Positions 36,370 to 44,825 of a stretch of 64,000 bases of DNA are shown in pieces (the first letter of the stretch is position 1; each line of letters opens with the position of its first letter). The stretch covers positions 1-64,000 of the forward strand of contig LUZY01000013.1 in assembly GCA_001603805.1 (NCBI GenBank). The letters run 5' to 3'. Source of the stretch: Deferribacterales bacterium Deferri_01. GTDB taxonomy: Bacteria > Chrysiogenota > Deferribacteres > Deferribacterales > Geovibrionaceae. The notes beneath the pieces were generated by a model. That model was not told the DNA's origin and did not search any database. It worked only from the letters and a program-made list of their open reading frames with translations. A program made the position numbers and the translations under genes.

Positions 36370-37086
36370 TTATTTCTTTTTCCCCAGATATGCTTCCTGA
36401 ACTTTGGGGTCATTGAGAAGATCAGTGGCAGAGCCGGCAATCGTAACTTTACCTACATCCAGAACATAACCTCTGTCTGCAAGTTTCAGAGCAGCTTTTG
36501 CATTCTGCTCAACAAGAAGAACCGTAACGCCTGTTTTTGAGATCTCCTTAATAGCAGTAAAGATCATCTTAACAAGTATAGGTGCTATGCCGAGGGAAGG
36601 TTCGTCCAGCAGAAGGAGTTGAGGTTTTGCCATAAGCGCCCTTGATATGGCGAGCATCTGCTGCTCACCGCCGGAAAGAGTTCCTGCAAGCTGTTTGCGT
36701 CTTTCCAGAAGTCTGGGGAAAAGGTTGTATATCCAGTCAAGGGTATCCTTATCTACGCTGGGCTTAACAAATGCGCCTATTCTTATGTTTTCCTCAACAG
36801 TAAGAGTGCCGAAAACCTGACGCCCTTCGGGTGAGTGGGACACGCCCTCACGGACTATTTTGTGAGCGGGCATTTTTGCAAGATCCACATCTTTATAAAG
36901 AATCTGACCTGCTTTGGGCTTTATCAGACCGCTTATAGTGCGCAGAGTGGTAGATTTGCCTGCGCCGTTTGCGCCCAGAATCGAGACTATCTCGCCCTTA
37001 TTGACCTCAAAATCTATCCCTTTGATAGCCTGAATGCTTCCGTAGTTGACGAACAGGTCTTTTACTTCCAAAAGTTTTTCTGCCAT
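36370..37086 (-). CDS. livF: Branched-chain-type amino-acid ABC ATPase LivF
   Basis: A 238-residue ATPase of the HAAT importer. ATG 37086 is chosen because GAGGACGAATAG precedes it, 1 bp past the LivG stop; a longer frame would run into livG. Walker A GANGAGKSTTL, signature LSGGEQQMLAISRAL, Walker B LLLLDEPSLGIAP and the Q-loop are intact. The gene order K-H-M-G-F is standard. The cargo is probably proline or hydroxyproline rather than Leu/Ile/Val, because the operon degrades those. Confidence 0.9.
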   Translation of the reverse strand: MAEKLLEVKDLFVNYGSIQAIKGIDFEVNKGEIVSILGANGAGKSTTLRTISGLIKPKAGQILYKDVDLAKMPAHKIVREGVSHSPEGRQVFGTLTVEENIRIGAFVKPSVDKDTLDWIYNLFPRLLERRKQLAGTLSGGEQQMLAISRALMAKPQLLLLDEPSLGIAPILVKMIFTAIKEISKTGVTVLLVEQNAKAALKLADRGYVLDVGKVTIAGSATDLLNDPKVQEAYLGKKK

Positions 37087-37087
37087 G

Positions 37088-37864
37088 CTATTCGTCCTCC
37101 TCATCTTCCGCACTGCCGAGATAAGCCTCAATAACTACGGGGTCGTTTTGTATGAAATCAGGATCACCCTCGCTTATTTTTTTCCCGAAGTTGATCACGG
37201 TAATCTTATTTACAAGCTGCATCACCATGTCCATATCATGTTCTATGAGAAGAATAGTGATGCCTGAATCTTTAATCCTTTTAATGAGTTCCATGAGTTC
37301 AAATGTTTCTTTCTCATTAAGACCTGCGGCGGGCTCATCAAGGATAAGAAGTTCCGGTTCTGTGGCGAGGGCTCTGCCTATCTCCACACGTCTCTGTATG
37401 CCGTATGCAAGAGACTGTGTAGGGATTGTAGCGTATTCCGTAAGCCCCATCAGCTTCATAATATCTTTGACCTTCAGCCAGTTTTCCTTTTCATCTTTTT
37501 TGTAGAAAGGTGTGCTGAAAAGTCCCTGAAACCATGTCTGTTTTGATTTCTGGTGGCGTCCGGAAATAATGTTCTCCGCCACGCTCATTTTACCGAAAAG
37601 ACGAATGTTCTGGAATGTGCGGACAATGCCTTTTCCGGCGATATCACAGGGGTGCATCCCAGCAATATTTTCACCTTTCCAGATTATTTCTCCTTCCTCA
37701 GGTTTATAGATACCGGTTATACAGTTGAAGGCTGTGGTTTTTCCTGCGCCGTTCGGTCCTATAATGCCGTATATGTCACCTTCATCAACCTTGAAGGAAA
37801 GCTTATCCATTGCCACAACGCCGCCGAAAACCTTTGTAACGCCTTTAAGTTCAAGCAGACCCAT
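37088..37864 (-). CDS. livG: Branched-chain-type amino-acid ABC ATPase LivG
   Basis: A 258-residue ATPase, partner of LivF. Walker A GPNGAGKTTAFNC (~35), the LivG-typical GIVRTFQNIRLFGKMSVAEN, signature-region LAYGIQRRVEIGRALATEPE and Walker B LLILDEPAAGLNEKE are all visible. It starts 2 bp after the LivM stop, so it is tightly coupled. Confidence 0.91.
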   Translation of the reverse strand: MGLLELKGVTKVFGGVVAMDKLSFKVDEGDIYGIIGPNGAGKTTAFNCITGIYKPEEGEIIWKGENIAGMHPCDIAGKGIVRTFQNIRLFGKMSVAENIISGRHQKSKQTWFQGLFSTPFYKKDEKENWLKVKDIMKLMGLTEYATIPTQSLAYGIQRRVEIGRALATEPELLILDEPAAGLNEKETFELMELIKRIKDSGITILLIEHDMDMVMQLVNKITVINFGKKISEGDPDFIQNDPVVIEAYLGSAEDEEDE

Positions 37865-37866
37865 GC

Positions 37867-38808
37867 CTAATCCTCCGTCACATATTTCGGCAGTTTGCCG
37901 TATTTAGCGGGCAGCATGCCTTCGGGACGAAGAACCATGGAGACAACCATAGCCAGACCGAAAACAAAGTATCTTGCCGTTGCGAATTCCCTGAATATTT
38001 CAGGAAGAACAAACATGATGAATGTTCCAGCAAGAATTCCGGGGATAGATGCTTTACCGCCCACAAGCACGATGGCAAAGAATATTACCGATGTCATGAA
38101 GTTGAATGCTTCGGGGCTCACTGCGGCGTACTGAATTGAGAATACAAATCCCGCAAGACCTGCAAGGGCTGCACCGAGGGCGAATGAGAATACCCTGTAA
38201 AATCTGGTGCTGATTCCGAGACTTTCCGCTGCTATGGGGTCTTCCTGAACATAATGGAGCGCTCTGCCCACCTTGCTTTTCTCAAGGTTTCTGATAAGCA
38301 GGAGAGTGAGAAGAAGAAGGAAAAACGCTATGTAGTAGATTGTTATGCCGTCATCCAGATAAAAGCCGAACACTGTGGCATCTAAGCCGAATATTCCGTT
38401 GGGACCTCCGGTGAGACCGAGAAGATCGTTTTTAAGCGCCTGTTCAAATACTATATTCATGCCTATTGTTGCAACAAGCAGATAATCTCCTCTCAAATGG
38501 ACAATAGGGGTTGAGAGTACGATAGCGAACAAAGCGGGTATTATGATTACAAGCGGAAGCGCTGTGAGTATGTTCAGACCGAAGTGAACATTCATAATAG
38601 CAGTTATGTATGCACCCATTCCGAAGAAGAGGGCATGACCCATATCAAACATTCCCGCACGTCCGAGAACTATATCAAGACTGAGGGCAACCACAGAATA
38701 GATACAGAAAGTTGTTACAACGGTGAGCCATCTGGGATCGTTTGTTATAGGAAACAGAGCCAGAAAGGCGAAAAGAACCGCATAGCCGATAAATGATTTA
38801 TTTTTCAT
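37867..38808 (-). CDS. livM: Branched-chain-type amino-acid ABC permease LivM
   Basis: A 313-residue permease with eight or more membrane segments. The conserved MFDMGHALFFGMGAYITA and LTGGPNGIFGL segments are diagnostic for LivM, and the EAA-like loop is ESLGISTRFYRVFSFALGAA. It touches livH by one base (38808). Confidence 0.91.
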   Translation of the reverse strand: MKNKSFIGYAVLFAFLALFPITNDPRWLTVVTTFCIYSVVALSLDIVLGRAGMFDMGHALFFGMGAYITAIMNVHFGLNILTALPLVIIIPALFAIVLSTPIVHLRGDYLLVATIGMNIVFEQALKNDLLGLTGGPNGIFGLDATVFGFYLDDGITIYYIAFFLLLLTLLLIRNLEKSKVGRALHYVQEDPIAAESLGISTRFYRVFSFALGAALAGLAGFVFSIQYAAVSPEAFNFMTSVIFFAIVLVGGKASIPGILAGTFIMFVLPEIFREFATARYFVFGLAMVVSMVLRPEGMLPAKYGKLPKYVTED

Positions 38809-39713
38809 TACACTTTCTCCGCAACACGCTCACCGAGAATACCGGTGGGGCGTACAATAAGGATGAGGATAAGCAGGATAAATGTAAACGCTTCCGCCCA
38901 TGAAGAGGAAACGTAGCCTGCTATCAGCGCAGTGAAAAGACCAAGCATATACCCGCCGACCATCGAACCGGGAATATTTCCTATACCGCCCAGTATTGCG
39001 GCTATGAATGCGTTAAGACCGTAAACCCATCCGAGATTAAAAGAGATGCCTCTGTAATACATTCCTATGAAAAGACCACCTACAGAACCGAGAACAGCGC
39101 CTACTATGAAGATGATCATAATTATCATATTAACATTGATTCCCATCAGTTTAGCCACATCCTGATTGATTGCGCTTGCCCTGATGGCCGTTCCCATTTT
39201 GGTATAATTGATAAAGAGAGTAAGGGATATCATGAGAACCAGAGTTATGATTATCATTGCTGCCTGAACAAAAGTTATTGTTATGCCGTATATTGTCCAG
39301 CTCACAGCCGGAAGAATGTCAGAGGGAAAAATTGTTATGTTAGGACCCCAGATAAGCATTATGCCGTTCTGGATCATCATCGAAGCACCAAGTGCAGATA
39401 CCACAGCCGAAAGCCTCGGAGCGTTGCGCAGAGGTCGGTAGGCAACACGCTCCACTAAGAGTGCAACAGCCGCCGCCACAATGGCAGTGAGTACAAACAC
39501 GGACACCACAACCAAAGGCTGAGGAAGAACACCCAGACCTATAAGCTGGGTATAAAACATAAGCCCTATGTATGCGGATAAGGCAACAAGATCCCCATGA
39601 GCGAAGTTAATAAGCTTCATTACTCCGTAAACCATTGTGTAACCTAGGGCTACCAGAGCGTAGATGCTGCCGATGATCAAACCGTTGACTACCTGTTGAA
39701 GAAATATATCCAT
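38808..39713 (-). CDS. livH: Branched-chain-type amino-acid ABC permease LivH
   Basis: A 301-residue permease starting MDIFLQQVVNGLIIGSIYAL at ATG 39713 (AAGGAAAAG upstream; an in-frame ATG 12 codons earlier has no such support). GYTMVYGVMKLINFAHGD is the LivH hallmark. A stem-loop region separates it from the binding-protein gene, a common arrangement that lets the latter be made in excess. Confidence 0.9.
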   Translation of the reverse strand: MDIFLQQVVNGLIIGSIYALVALGYTMVYGVMKLINFAHGDLVALSAYIGLMFYTQLIGLGVLPQPLVVVSVFVLTAIVAAAVALLVERVAYRPLRNAPRLSAVVSALGASMMIQNGIMLIWGPNITIFPSDILPAVSWTIYGITITFVQAAMIIITLVLMISLTLFINYTKMGTAIRASAINQDVAKLMGINVNMIIMIIFIVGAVLGSVGGLFIGMYYRGISFNLGWVYGLNAFIAAILGGIGNIPGSMVGGYMLGLFTALIAGYVSSSWAEAFTFILLILILIVRPTGILGERVAEKV

Positions 39714-39746
39714 ACGCTTTTCCTTAAAATATTTCGTCCTTCTAAG

Positions 39747-39837
39747 CATAGGGAATGAAGTATCTTTCCTTGTGCTTAGAAAGATGAACCCCCTATGGGA
39801 ATAATAAGCAGGAAGGGCGGCGGCATACGCCGCCCTT
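39747..39837 (-). promoter_or_regulatory. Intercistronic hairpins between livK and livH
   Basis: A GC-rich stem (39813-39822, 39828-39837) directly follows livK on the minus strand, and a second, interrupted stem (outer arms 39747-39753/39791-39797, inner 39762-39768/39779-39785) follows. Neither has a U-tract, so they likely protect the livK 3' end or cause partial termination. Confidence 0.5.
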
Positions 39838-39856
39838 TATCTGCTGAAAATGAGTG

Positions 39857-40984
39857 TTATTGTTTGGGGTAAGCAACTTCGTAGGTTCCGTCAGCTTTGA
39901 TGTTGTAAAGCATAAATGTAGAGCCTACACGCTCGCCGTTTTTGTCCCATTTAAGTTTGCCGGAAAATCCGTCAAGCTCATTGTTGTGCAGCCACTCAGA
40001 CATTTTTTTAGTGTCTGTTGACTTAGTTTTTTCAATCGCAGTGAGGAATGCGTACATGCCGTCAGCGTTGAGAAGAGACCATATTGAAGGAATCTCTTTG
40101 CCGTATTTTGCTTTATATGCAGCGAGGAAGTCTTTCGCACTGTCATAGGGAAGCATGTCGGGCGTGGGAACGTTTACTATTTTAGCGTTTGTAGCTGCTG
40201 CACCTGCAAGCTTAACGAAGTCTACGTTATCGTTAGCGTCACCGCCGATGAACTCAGCGTTGATACCAAGCTGTTTCTGCTGAGCGCGGATAAGACCGCC
40301 GTCAGAGTAGTAGCCTGCGAAGTAGATTACATCAGGATTCAGAGCTTTGATGCTTGTGAGAACGGGAGTGTAGTTCTGGCTGTTGGCTTTGATTTTACCC
40401 GCATAAACTATGTTGCCGTTCAGTTTTTTTACTTCTGCCGTAACAGCGTCAGCAAGTCCCTGTGCATAGCTTGAGTGGTCAGAGATTATTGCTATACGTT
40501 TGAATTTTGCAACTTTTACCATGTAGTCGGCAGTGAATGCTGCATTGGCGGAGTTGGGGTTGGAGTTTCTGAAGAAAGTCCAGTAGCCGTTTTTGGTAAG
40601 AGAGTCGCTTGTTCCGTCTGTTGTCTGAAGGACACCGGCACGATAGTAGGTTCTCTGAGCAGCTTCAGCAGCGCTTGATGTATATGAACCGATAATCATG
40701 ATGACGCCTTTTTCAACAAGTTCTTTGGCGCAGATTGCTGCTTTCATTGCCTGAGCTTCATCATCGCAAGTGAAAACTTCAAGTTTTTTGCCAAGAAGTC
40801 CGCCTTTTGCGTTGTACTGCTCTGCAAGAAGTCTCGCAGCATTGTCAATACCTTGTCCTTCGTTTGCGTATTCTCCGGTGATGGGTGCCTGTACTCCGAT
40901 CTTGATAGTGTCGGCAGCGAATGCCGTAACGGCGAAAAGTGCGCCCACCATCAGCATAAGTGACAGACTAAACAGTTTTTTCAT
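39857..40984 (-). CDS. livK: Periplasmic amino-acid-binding protein, LivK-like
   Basis: A 375-residue type-1 periplasmic binding protein: signal peptide 1-23 (AVTAFA/ADTIKIG), then two lobes; IGVQAPITGEYANEGQGIDN and VIMIIGSYTSSAAEAAQ are typical of the family. AGGAGGAAGC precedes the start. Given the operon, it probably delivers proline, hydroxyproline or short collagen-derived compounds to LivHMGF; ligand contacts cannot be verified by eye. Confidence 0.87.
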   Translation of the reverse strand: MKKLFSLSLMLMVGALFAVTAFAADTIKIGVQAPITGEYANEGQGIDNAARLLAEQYNAKGGLLGKKLEVFTCDDEAQAMKAAICAKELVEKGVIMIIGSYTSSAAEAAQRTYYRAGVLQTTDGTSDSLTKNGYWTFFRNSNPNSANAAFTADYMVKVAKFKRIAIISDHSSYAQGLADAVTAEVKKLNGNIVYAGKIKANSQNYTPVLTSIKALNPDVIYFAGYYSDGGLIRAQQKQLGINAEFIGGDANDNVDFVKLAGAAATNAKIVNVPTPDMLPYDSAKDFLAAYKAKYGKEIPSIWSLLNADGMYAFLTAIEKTKSTDTKKMSEWLHNNELDGFSGKLKWDKNGERVGSTFMLYNIKADGTYEVAYPKQ

Positions 40985-41009
40985 AGCTTCCTCCTGCTAG
41001 TGTAGTATT

Positions 41010-41023
41010 CTATCAATTGATAG
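41010..41023. promoter_or_regulatory. Palindrome upstream of livK
   Basis: CTATCAATTGATAG, a perfect 14-bp palindrome 26 bp before the livK ATG, in a 122-bp gap after the P5C dehydrogenase gene. It may be an operator of a separate livK promoter. Confidence 0.4.
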
Positions 41024-41106
41024 CCTTGATCATTGACTAGAATATCATTTCACAAAAACTCCATTTCTCAAAGCCTGACCTGAATAAGTTGCAGAATTTA
41101 ATTCCG

Positions 41107-42741
41107 TTACTCCGCCTCCATATGGGGATAGCCTATGGAAAGAGGGGGAACGAATGTTTCTTTTATTGTACGTGTATTTACCCAGCGGATAAGGTTAAGG
41201 TAGCTTCCTGCCTTATCATTTGTGCCTGATCCTCTGCCGCCGCCGAAAGGCTGCTGACCGACAACCGCACCTGTGGGTTTGTCGTTGATATAGAAGTTGC
41301 CTGCTGCGTCTTCAAGCAGCTCGAAAGCTGTTTCGACTGCTTCTCTGCATCTTGAGAATATTGAGCCTGTGAGGGCATATTCATTGCCGGAGTTGCAGAG
41401 TTTGAGGTATTCTTCATATTTTTCATCTTCATAGAAAGTCACAGTCAGAACAGGTCCGAATATTTCTTCTCTGAAGGTTTTGAAGTCAAGGTTCTGTGTT
41501 GTTATCACAGTGGGTTCGATGAACCAGCCTTTTGAACTGTCGTATCCTCCGCCGATAACGATTTCCGCATCTGAAGCCTGTTTAGCGAAGTCTATGTATT
41601 TTACGATAGATTCATAGGCACGTTTGGAAACAACTGCGGTCATGAAGTTTCTGAAATCAAGGGGTGAGCCCATTTTGATTTCGGCTGTGAGTTCTTTCAT
41701 TTTCTTGAGGTAAGCATCTTTCAGGCTGAAAGGCACGTATGCTCTTGAAGCGGCAGAGCATTTCTGACCCTGATACTCAAAAGCACCCCTTACTGAAGCA
41801 ACAGCAAGTTCATCAACATCAGCAGAGCTGTGAGCAAAGATAAAGTCCTTGCCGCCTGTTTCGCCGACTATTCTTGGGTATGATTTGTAAGAAGAGATGT
41901 TTTTGCCGATTGTTTCCCAGATATTTTTGAAAACGCCTGTGCTGCCTGTGAAGTGGATACCGCCGAAATCGGGGCTGGAGAATGTTACTGCGGATATGTC
42001 TTTTGCATCGGAGGGAACATAGTTTATTACCCCGTCGGGAAGTCCCGCTTCTTTGAATATCTTCATGAGAAGGTTGGGTACATATGCCGCATCTCCTGAC
42101 GGTTTCCATATAACCGTGTTGCCCATTATAGCGGGAGAGGCAGGAAGGTTACCGGAAATAGCTGTAAAGTTAAAAGGAGTAACAGCAAGGATAAATCCTT
42201 CGAGAGGACGGTATTGAATAGCATTCCATACGCCTTTGGAGTTATGGAGAGGCTGTTCGCCGTATATCTGCTGCATGAAGTAAACATTAAAGCGGAGGAA
42301 GTCAATCAGCTCGCAAGCGGAGTCGATCTCAGCCTGAACAGCAGTTTTGCCTATGGAAAGCATTGTTGCCGCATTCATCTGTGCGCGGTATTTAGTGGAG
42401 ATAAGTTCCGCTGCTTTGAGGAATATAGCTGCTCTGTGAAACCAGGGAGTTTTGCCCCATGTTTTTCTGGCTTCCATTGCAGCATCAATAGCCTGCTGAA
42501 TTTCTTTCTGACCGGCTTTGTGGTATTTACCGAGTTTTATGGAATGATCAAAGGGTGCTGTTATTTCAACAGTGTTTCCAGTTTTTACTTCTTTTCCGCC
42601 GATAACAACAGGAACTTCTATGTATTTTTCAGAGAGCTCTTTAAGAGCGGCTTTAAGTTCTTTTTTCTCCTTACTGCCTTCACGGTATTCAAGAACCGGT
42701 TCGTTCAGAGGGAATGGTACGTTAAACATGCTGTTATTCAT
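41107..42741 (-). CDS. pruA: 1-pyrroline-5-carboxylate dehydrogenase
   Basis: A 544-residue aldehyde dehydrogenase that oxidises glutamate semialdehyde (hydrated P5C) to glutamate with NAD(P)+. Catalytic Cys in FEYQGQKCSAASRAYVP and general-base Glu in IVGETGGKDF are present, and the length and the N-terminal FNVPFPLNEPVLEYREGSKE match the group-1 P5CDH (RocA/PruA, ALDH4-like) rather than betaine-type enzymes. It follows the proline dehydrogenase by 32 bp with an AGGAG site; together they equal a split PutA. It also accepts the product of the HypD-like enzyme. Confidence 0.91.
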   Translation of the reverse strand: MNNSMFNVPFPLNEPVLEYREGSKEKKELKAALKELSEKYIEVPVVIGGKEVKTGNTVEITAPFDHSIKLGKYHKAGQKEIQQAIDAAMEARKTWGKTPWFHRAAIFLKAAELISTKYRAQMNAATMLSIGKTAVQAEIDSACELIDFLRFNVYFMQQIYGEQPLHNSKGVWNAIQYRPLEGFILAVTPFNFTAISGNLPASPAIMGNTVIWKPSGDAAYVPNLLMKIFKEAGLPDGVINYVPSDAKDISAVTFSSPDFGGIHFTGSTGVFKNIWETIGKNISSYKSYPRIVGETGGKDFIFAHSSADVDELAVASVRGAFEYQGQKCSAASRAYVPFSLKDAYLKKMKELTAEIKMGSPLDFRNFMTAVVSKRAYESIVKYIDFAKQASDAEIVIGGGYDSSKGWFIEPTVITTQNLDFKTFREEIFGPVLTVTFYEDEKYEEYLKLCNSGNEYALTGSIFSRCREAVETAFELLEDAAGNFYINDKPTGAVVGQQPFGGGRGSGTNDKAGSYLNLIRWVNTRTIKETFVPPLSIGYPHMEAE

Positions 42742-42773
42742 TTGTTACTCCTTTATTATTTGATTAAGGGGGT

Positions 42774-43679
42774 TTATCTGCCGCCGGTGAGGAAGCCCTT
42801 TATAGCCGAGCCGACTATTGCGGGGTTTTCTTGCAGCCTGCGGATACTGTACGGAAGCCAGTCTTCTCCGAAGGGAGTGTAAATGCGAAGCTTATGACCC
42901 TCTGCGAGGAGTCTCTTGCGAAGCTCAGAGCGCACTCCGAGAAGCATCTGGAATTCGTACTCATTTTTTTCGAGTTTGTGTTTTTTGATGAGCTCCATGG
43001 CGCCGTTTATAAGAACGTCATCATGGGTGGCTATACCGACATAGGCTTTTTTCTCAAAAAGCAGGTCAAGGCATTCAAGGTAGTTTTCCTGAACCTTCTT
43101 TCTGTTATTATAAGCTATATCATCCGGTTCCCTGTAAATTCCTTTGCAGAGGCGGATGTTTGCCTTATCAAGTGAAGCGGCGACATGTTTTATATCGTCC
43201 TGTGTGCGTTTAAGGCATGCCTGAAAAACTGTTCCGCAGCTTCCGGGCATTTCCTTATTGAGCGTGATGTAGAGATCAATAGTATAGTCCGTGTACGGAT
43301 GGTTTTCCATATCAATACGGACAAAGATGTTCCTTTCATATGCGTATTTGATCACTTCACGCATATTTGCCGTGCATGTTTCCTCATTCAATAAAATACC
43401 GAACGCCGTGGGTTTTATGGATATGTTGGTGTTCAGATTTTTCGACTTGATATTGTCGAGAACAAGTTTGTACATTTCAACGGTTTGTCTGGCTTTTTCG
43501 ATTTTGTCATTAAACTCGCCAAGCAAATCAATGGTTCCAACCGCCCCTTCACCGTTGAGAGCAAGTGTGGTTTGAAAAGCGTCTTCGGGTGTGGCCCCTG
43601 CAACGTACCTTTTCGCAAAGAAACCGACCAGCGCTTTGGGCATGTAAGGCATGGAATTCGCGATTAATGTGTTAAACAT
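42774..43679 (-). CDS. Proline dehydrogenase (monofunctional)
   Basis: A 301-residue FAD enzyme oxidising proline to P5C and passing electrons to quinone. The TIM-barrel markers RLCKGIYREPDDIAY and, near the end, YSIRRLQENPAIVG (substrate-carboxylate Arg pair) are present. The size matches thermophile/Gram-positive-type PRODH rather than PutA. First enzyme gene after the XRE-cupin regulator, 15 bp away. Confidence 0.9.
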   Translation of the reverse strand: MFNTLIANSMPYMPKALVGFFAKRYVAGATPEDAFQTTLALNGEGAVGTIDLLGEFNDKIEKARQTVEMYKLVLDNIKSKNLNTNISIKPTAFGILLNEETCTANMREVIKYAYERNIFVRIDMENHPYTDYTIDLYITLNKEMPGSCGTVFQACLKRTQDDIKHVAASLDKANIRLCKGIYREPDDIAYNNRKKVQENYLECLDLLFEKKAYVGIATHDDVLINGAMELIKKHKLEKNEYEFQMLLGVRSELRKRLLAEGHKLRIYTPFGEDWLPYSIRRLQENPAIVGSAIKGFLTGGR

Positions 43680-43694
43680 TTCTTTCTCCGATTA

Positions 43695-44243
43695 TTAAAA
43701 AGTCGGCGGCGTATTGACCCATAAAAGTATGGTCTCACCGTCATATGTGTTTTTCCATCTATGAGGTATGTTGGAGTTGTACACTGCACTGTCGCCCGCA
43801 TTAAGAGTCATTGACTTTTTATCGAGCGTGATCTCCACCTGACCGTGAAGCACGTATACAAACTCCTCCCCAACATGCATATTGTAGTCGTTTCCGCTGA
43901 ATGCTCCTTTTTCAAGGATGTGATAAAGAGGCTCAAGAACAGAATTAGCTCCTTTTGGCTTAAGAGACTCATAAACCACTCTGGAAGCCTTGGAAGTTAA
44001 CTTAACCCGTTCATTTTTCCGAACAACAACAGAGTCTCTATCTTCTTGCGGACTGTCAAAAAAAGAGGTTATTGTCACCCCTAGAGCATCGGAAATTTTA
44101 CGAAGACTGGCTACAGTCGGCGAAACAAGGTTACGTTCAACCTGTGAAAGGAAGGATATGCTGCATCCGCTGATCTTAGCTAAGTCACGCAGTGACATTT
44201 TATGCTCGTGACGCAGTTCCTTGACTTTCTTTCCGAAGTCCAA
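43695..44243 (-). CDS. XRE-family regulator with C-terminal cupin domain
   Basis: A 182-residue regulator: helix-turn-helix at ~6-60 (LRDLAKISGCSISFLSQVER), cupin at ~105-178 (HVGEEFVYVLHGQVEITLDK). TTG start at 44243 with GAGG six bases upstream. This architecture (PuuR/SutR-like) senses a small ligand in the cupin. It is the first gene of the proline/hydroxyproline operon and its promoter holds a perfect 28-bp inverted repeat, so it is probably an autoregulated, ligand-responsive repressor of the locus. Confidence 0.85.
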   Translation of the reverse strand: MDFGKKVKELRHEHKMSLRDLAKISGCSISFLSQVERNLVSPTVASLRKISDALGVTITSFFDSPQEDRDSVVVRKNERVKLTSKASRVVYESLKPKGANSVLEPLYHILEKGAFSGNDYNMHVGEEFVYVLHGQVEITLDKKSMTLNAGDSAVYNSNIPHRWKNTYDGETILLWVNTPPTF

Positions 44244-44266
44244 AATATACCTCTTTTTTATTTCAT

Positions 44267-44294
44267 TTTAATGTTCATTATACTGAACATTAAA
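44267..44294. promoter_or_regulatory. Operator of the proline/hydroxyproline operon
   Basis: Perfect inverted repeat with 11-bp arms TTTAATGTTCA and TGAACATTAAA around a 6-bp centre, 23 bp upstream of the XRE-cupin start codon. Likely its autoregulatory site. Confidence 0.7.
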
Positions 44295-44825
44295 TAGATG
44301 TCAATGGGTTTGGAAGGGGCTAAAGTTCACCTAGATAGTGTGAATAACGGTCATTTTTAATTGTTGTTTTTATTACAAAATACATCTTTTACTGTTCGGA
44401 AGATAACAAATGCCTGCGGTAGATATATTTTATATTAGAAAAAAAGGTTTGAATTTTTTGAGTAAATGTGGCTTGTGTCAAAGTTTTTCAAGTTAACTTT
44501 GATAAAAAGTTTTGAGCATTTTATCATTAGTGAAAAAATAAACACATGCTTTTCCAAAACGCTGTTTATTGTTATCTTGGTTACAATGGTCAGAAAACCT
44601 CATTATAAACTCCAATAAAAATAATTTAAAAAAAACGGGTACTTTTTTACGTTTATTTAGCATTGTTCAGTATCCTGAAATTTTCTTTCTTAAGACCCTT
44701 TTTCCGAAGGCTATATCTGAAAGGTGTATTATCAATAGTTTATGACTTTATCAAAAATTTAGGTATTAAACTCCAAAATGATTACTTCTTTTTTAATGTT
44801 AATGTTTTGTGATAGAATATCTACA
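44295..44825 (+). promoter_or_regulatory. Leader of CRISPR array 1
   Basis: AT-rich, gene-free stretch before the first repeat. It contains two perfect matches to the IHF consensus WATCAANNNNTTR at 44730-44742 and 44749-44761, 65-95 bp from the repeat, and an inverted repeat TCAAAGTT/AACTTTGA (44478-44485, 44495-44502). Type I-F adaptation uses IHF, so the region around 44720-44825 is the probable functional leader. Confidence 0.7.
44664..44681. promoter_or_regulatory. Second, weaker copy of the XRE operator inside the CRISPR-1 leader
   Basis: TGTTCA-N6-TGAAAT, sharing the core TTCA-N6-TGAA and spacing with the operator at 44267-44294. It lies 145 bp before the first repeat of array 1. May be chance in AT-rich DNA. 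Confidence 0.3.

Noticed and set aside
42214-42882. 222-codon plus-strand frame opposite the P5C dehydrogenase
   Set aside because: Antisense shadow; no domain, no start signals.
44295-44825. A hidden gene or tracr-like RNA in the long AT-rich region before array 1
   Set aside because: No frame of reasonable length with a ribosome site, and type I-F needs no tracrRNA; the repeat-like 10-mer is absent here.
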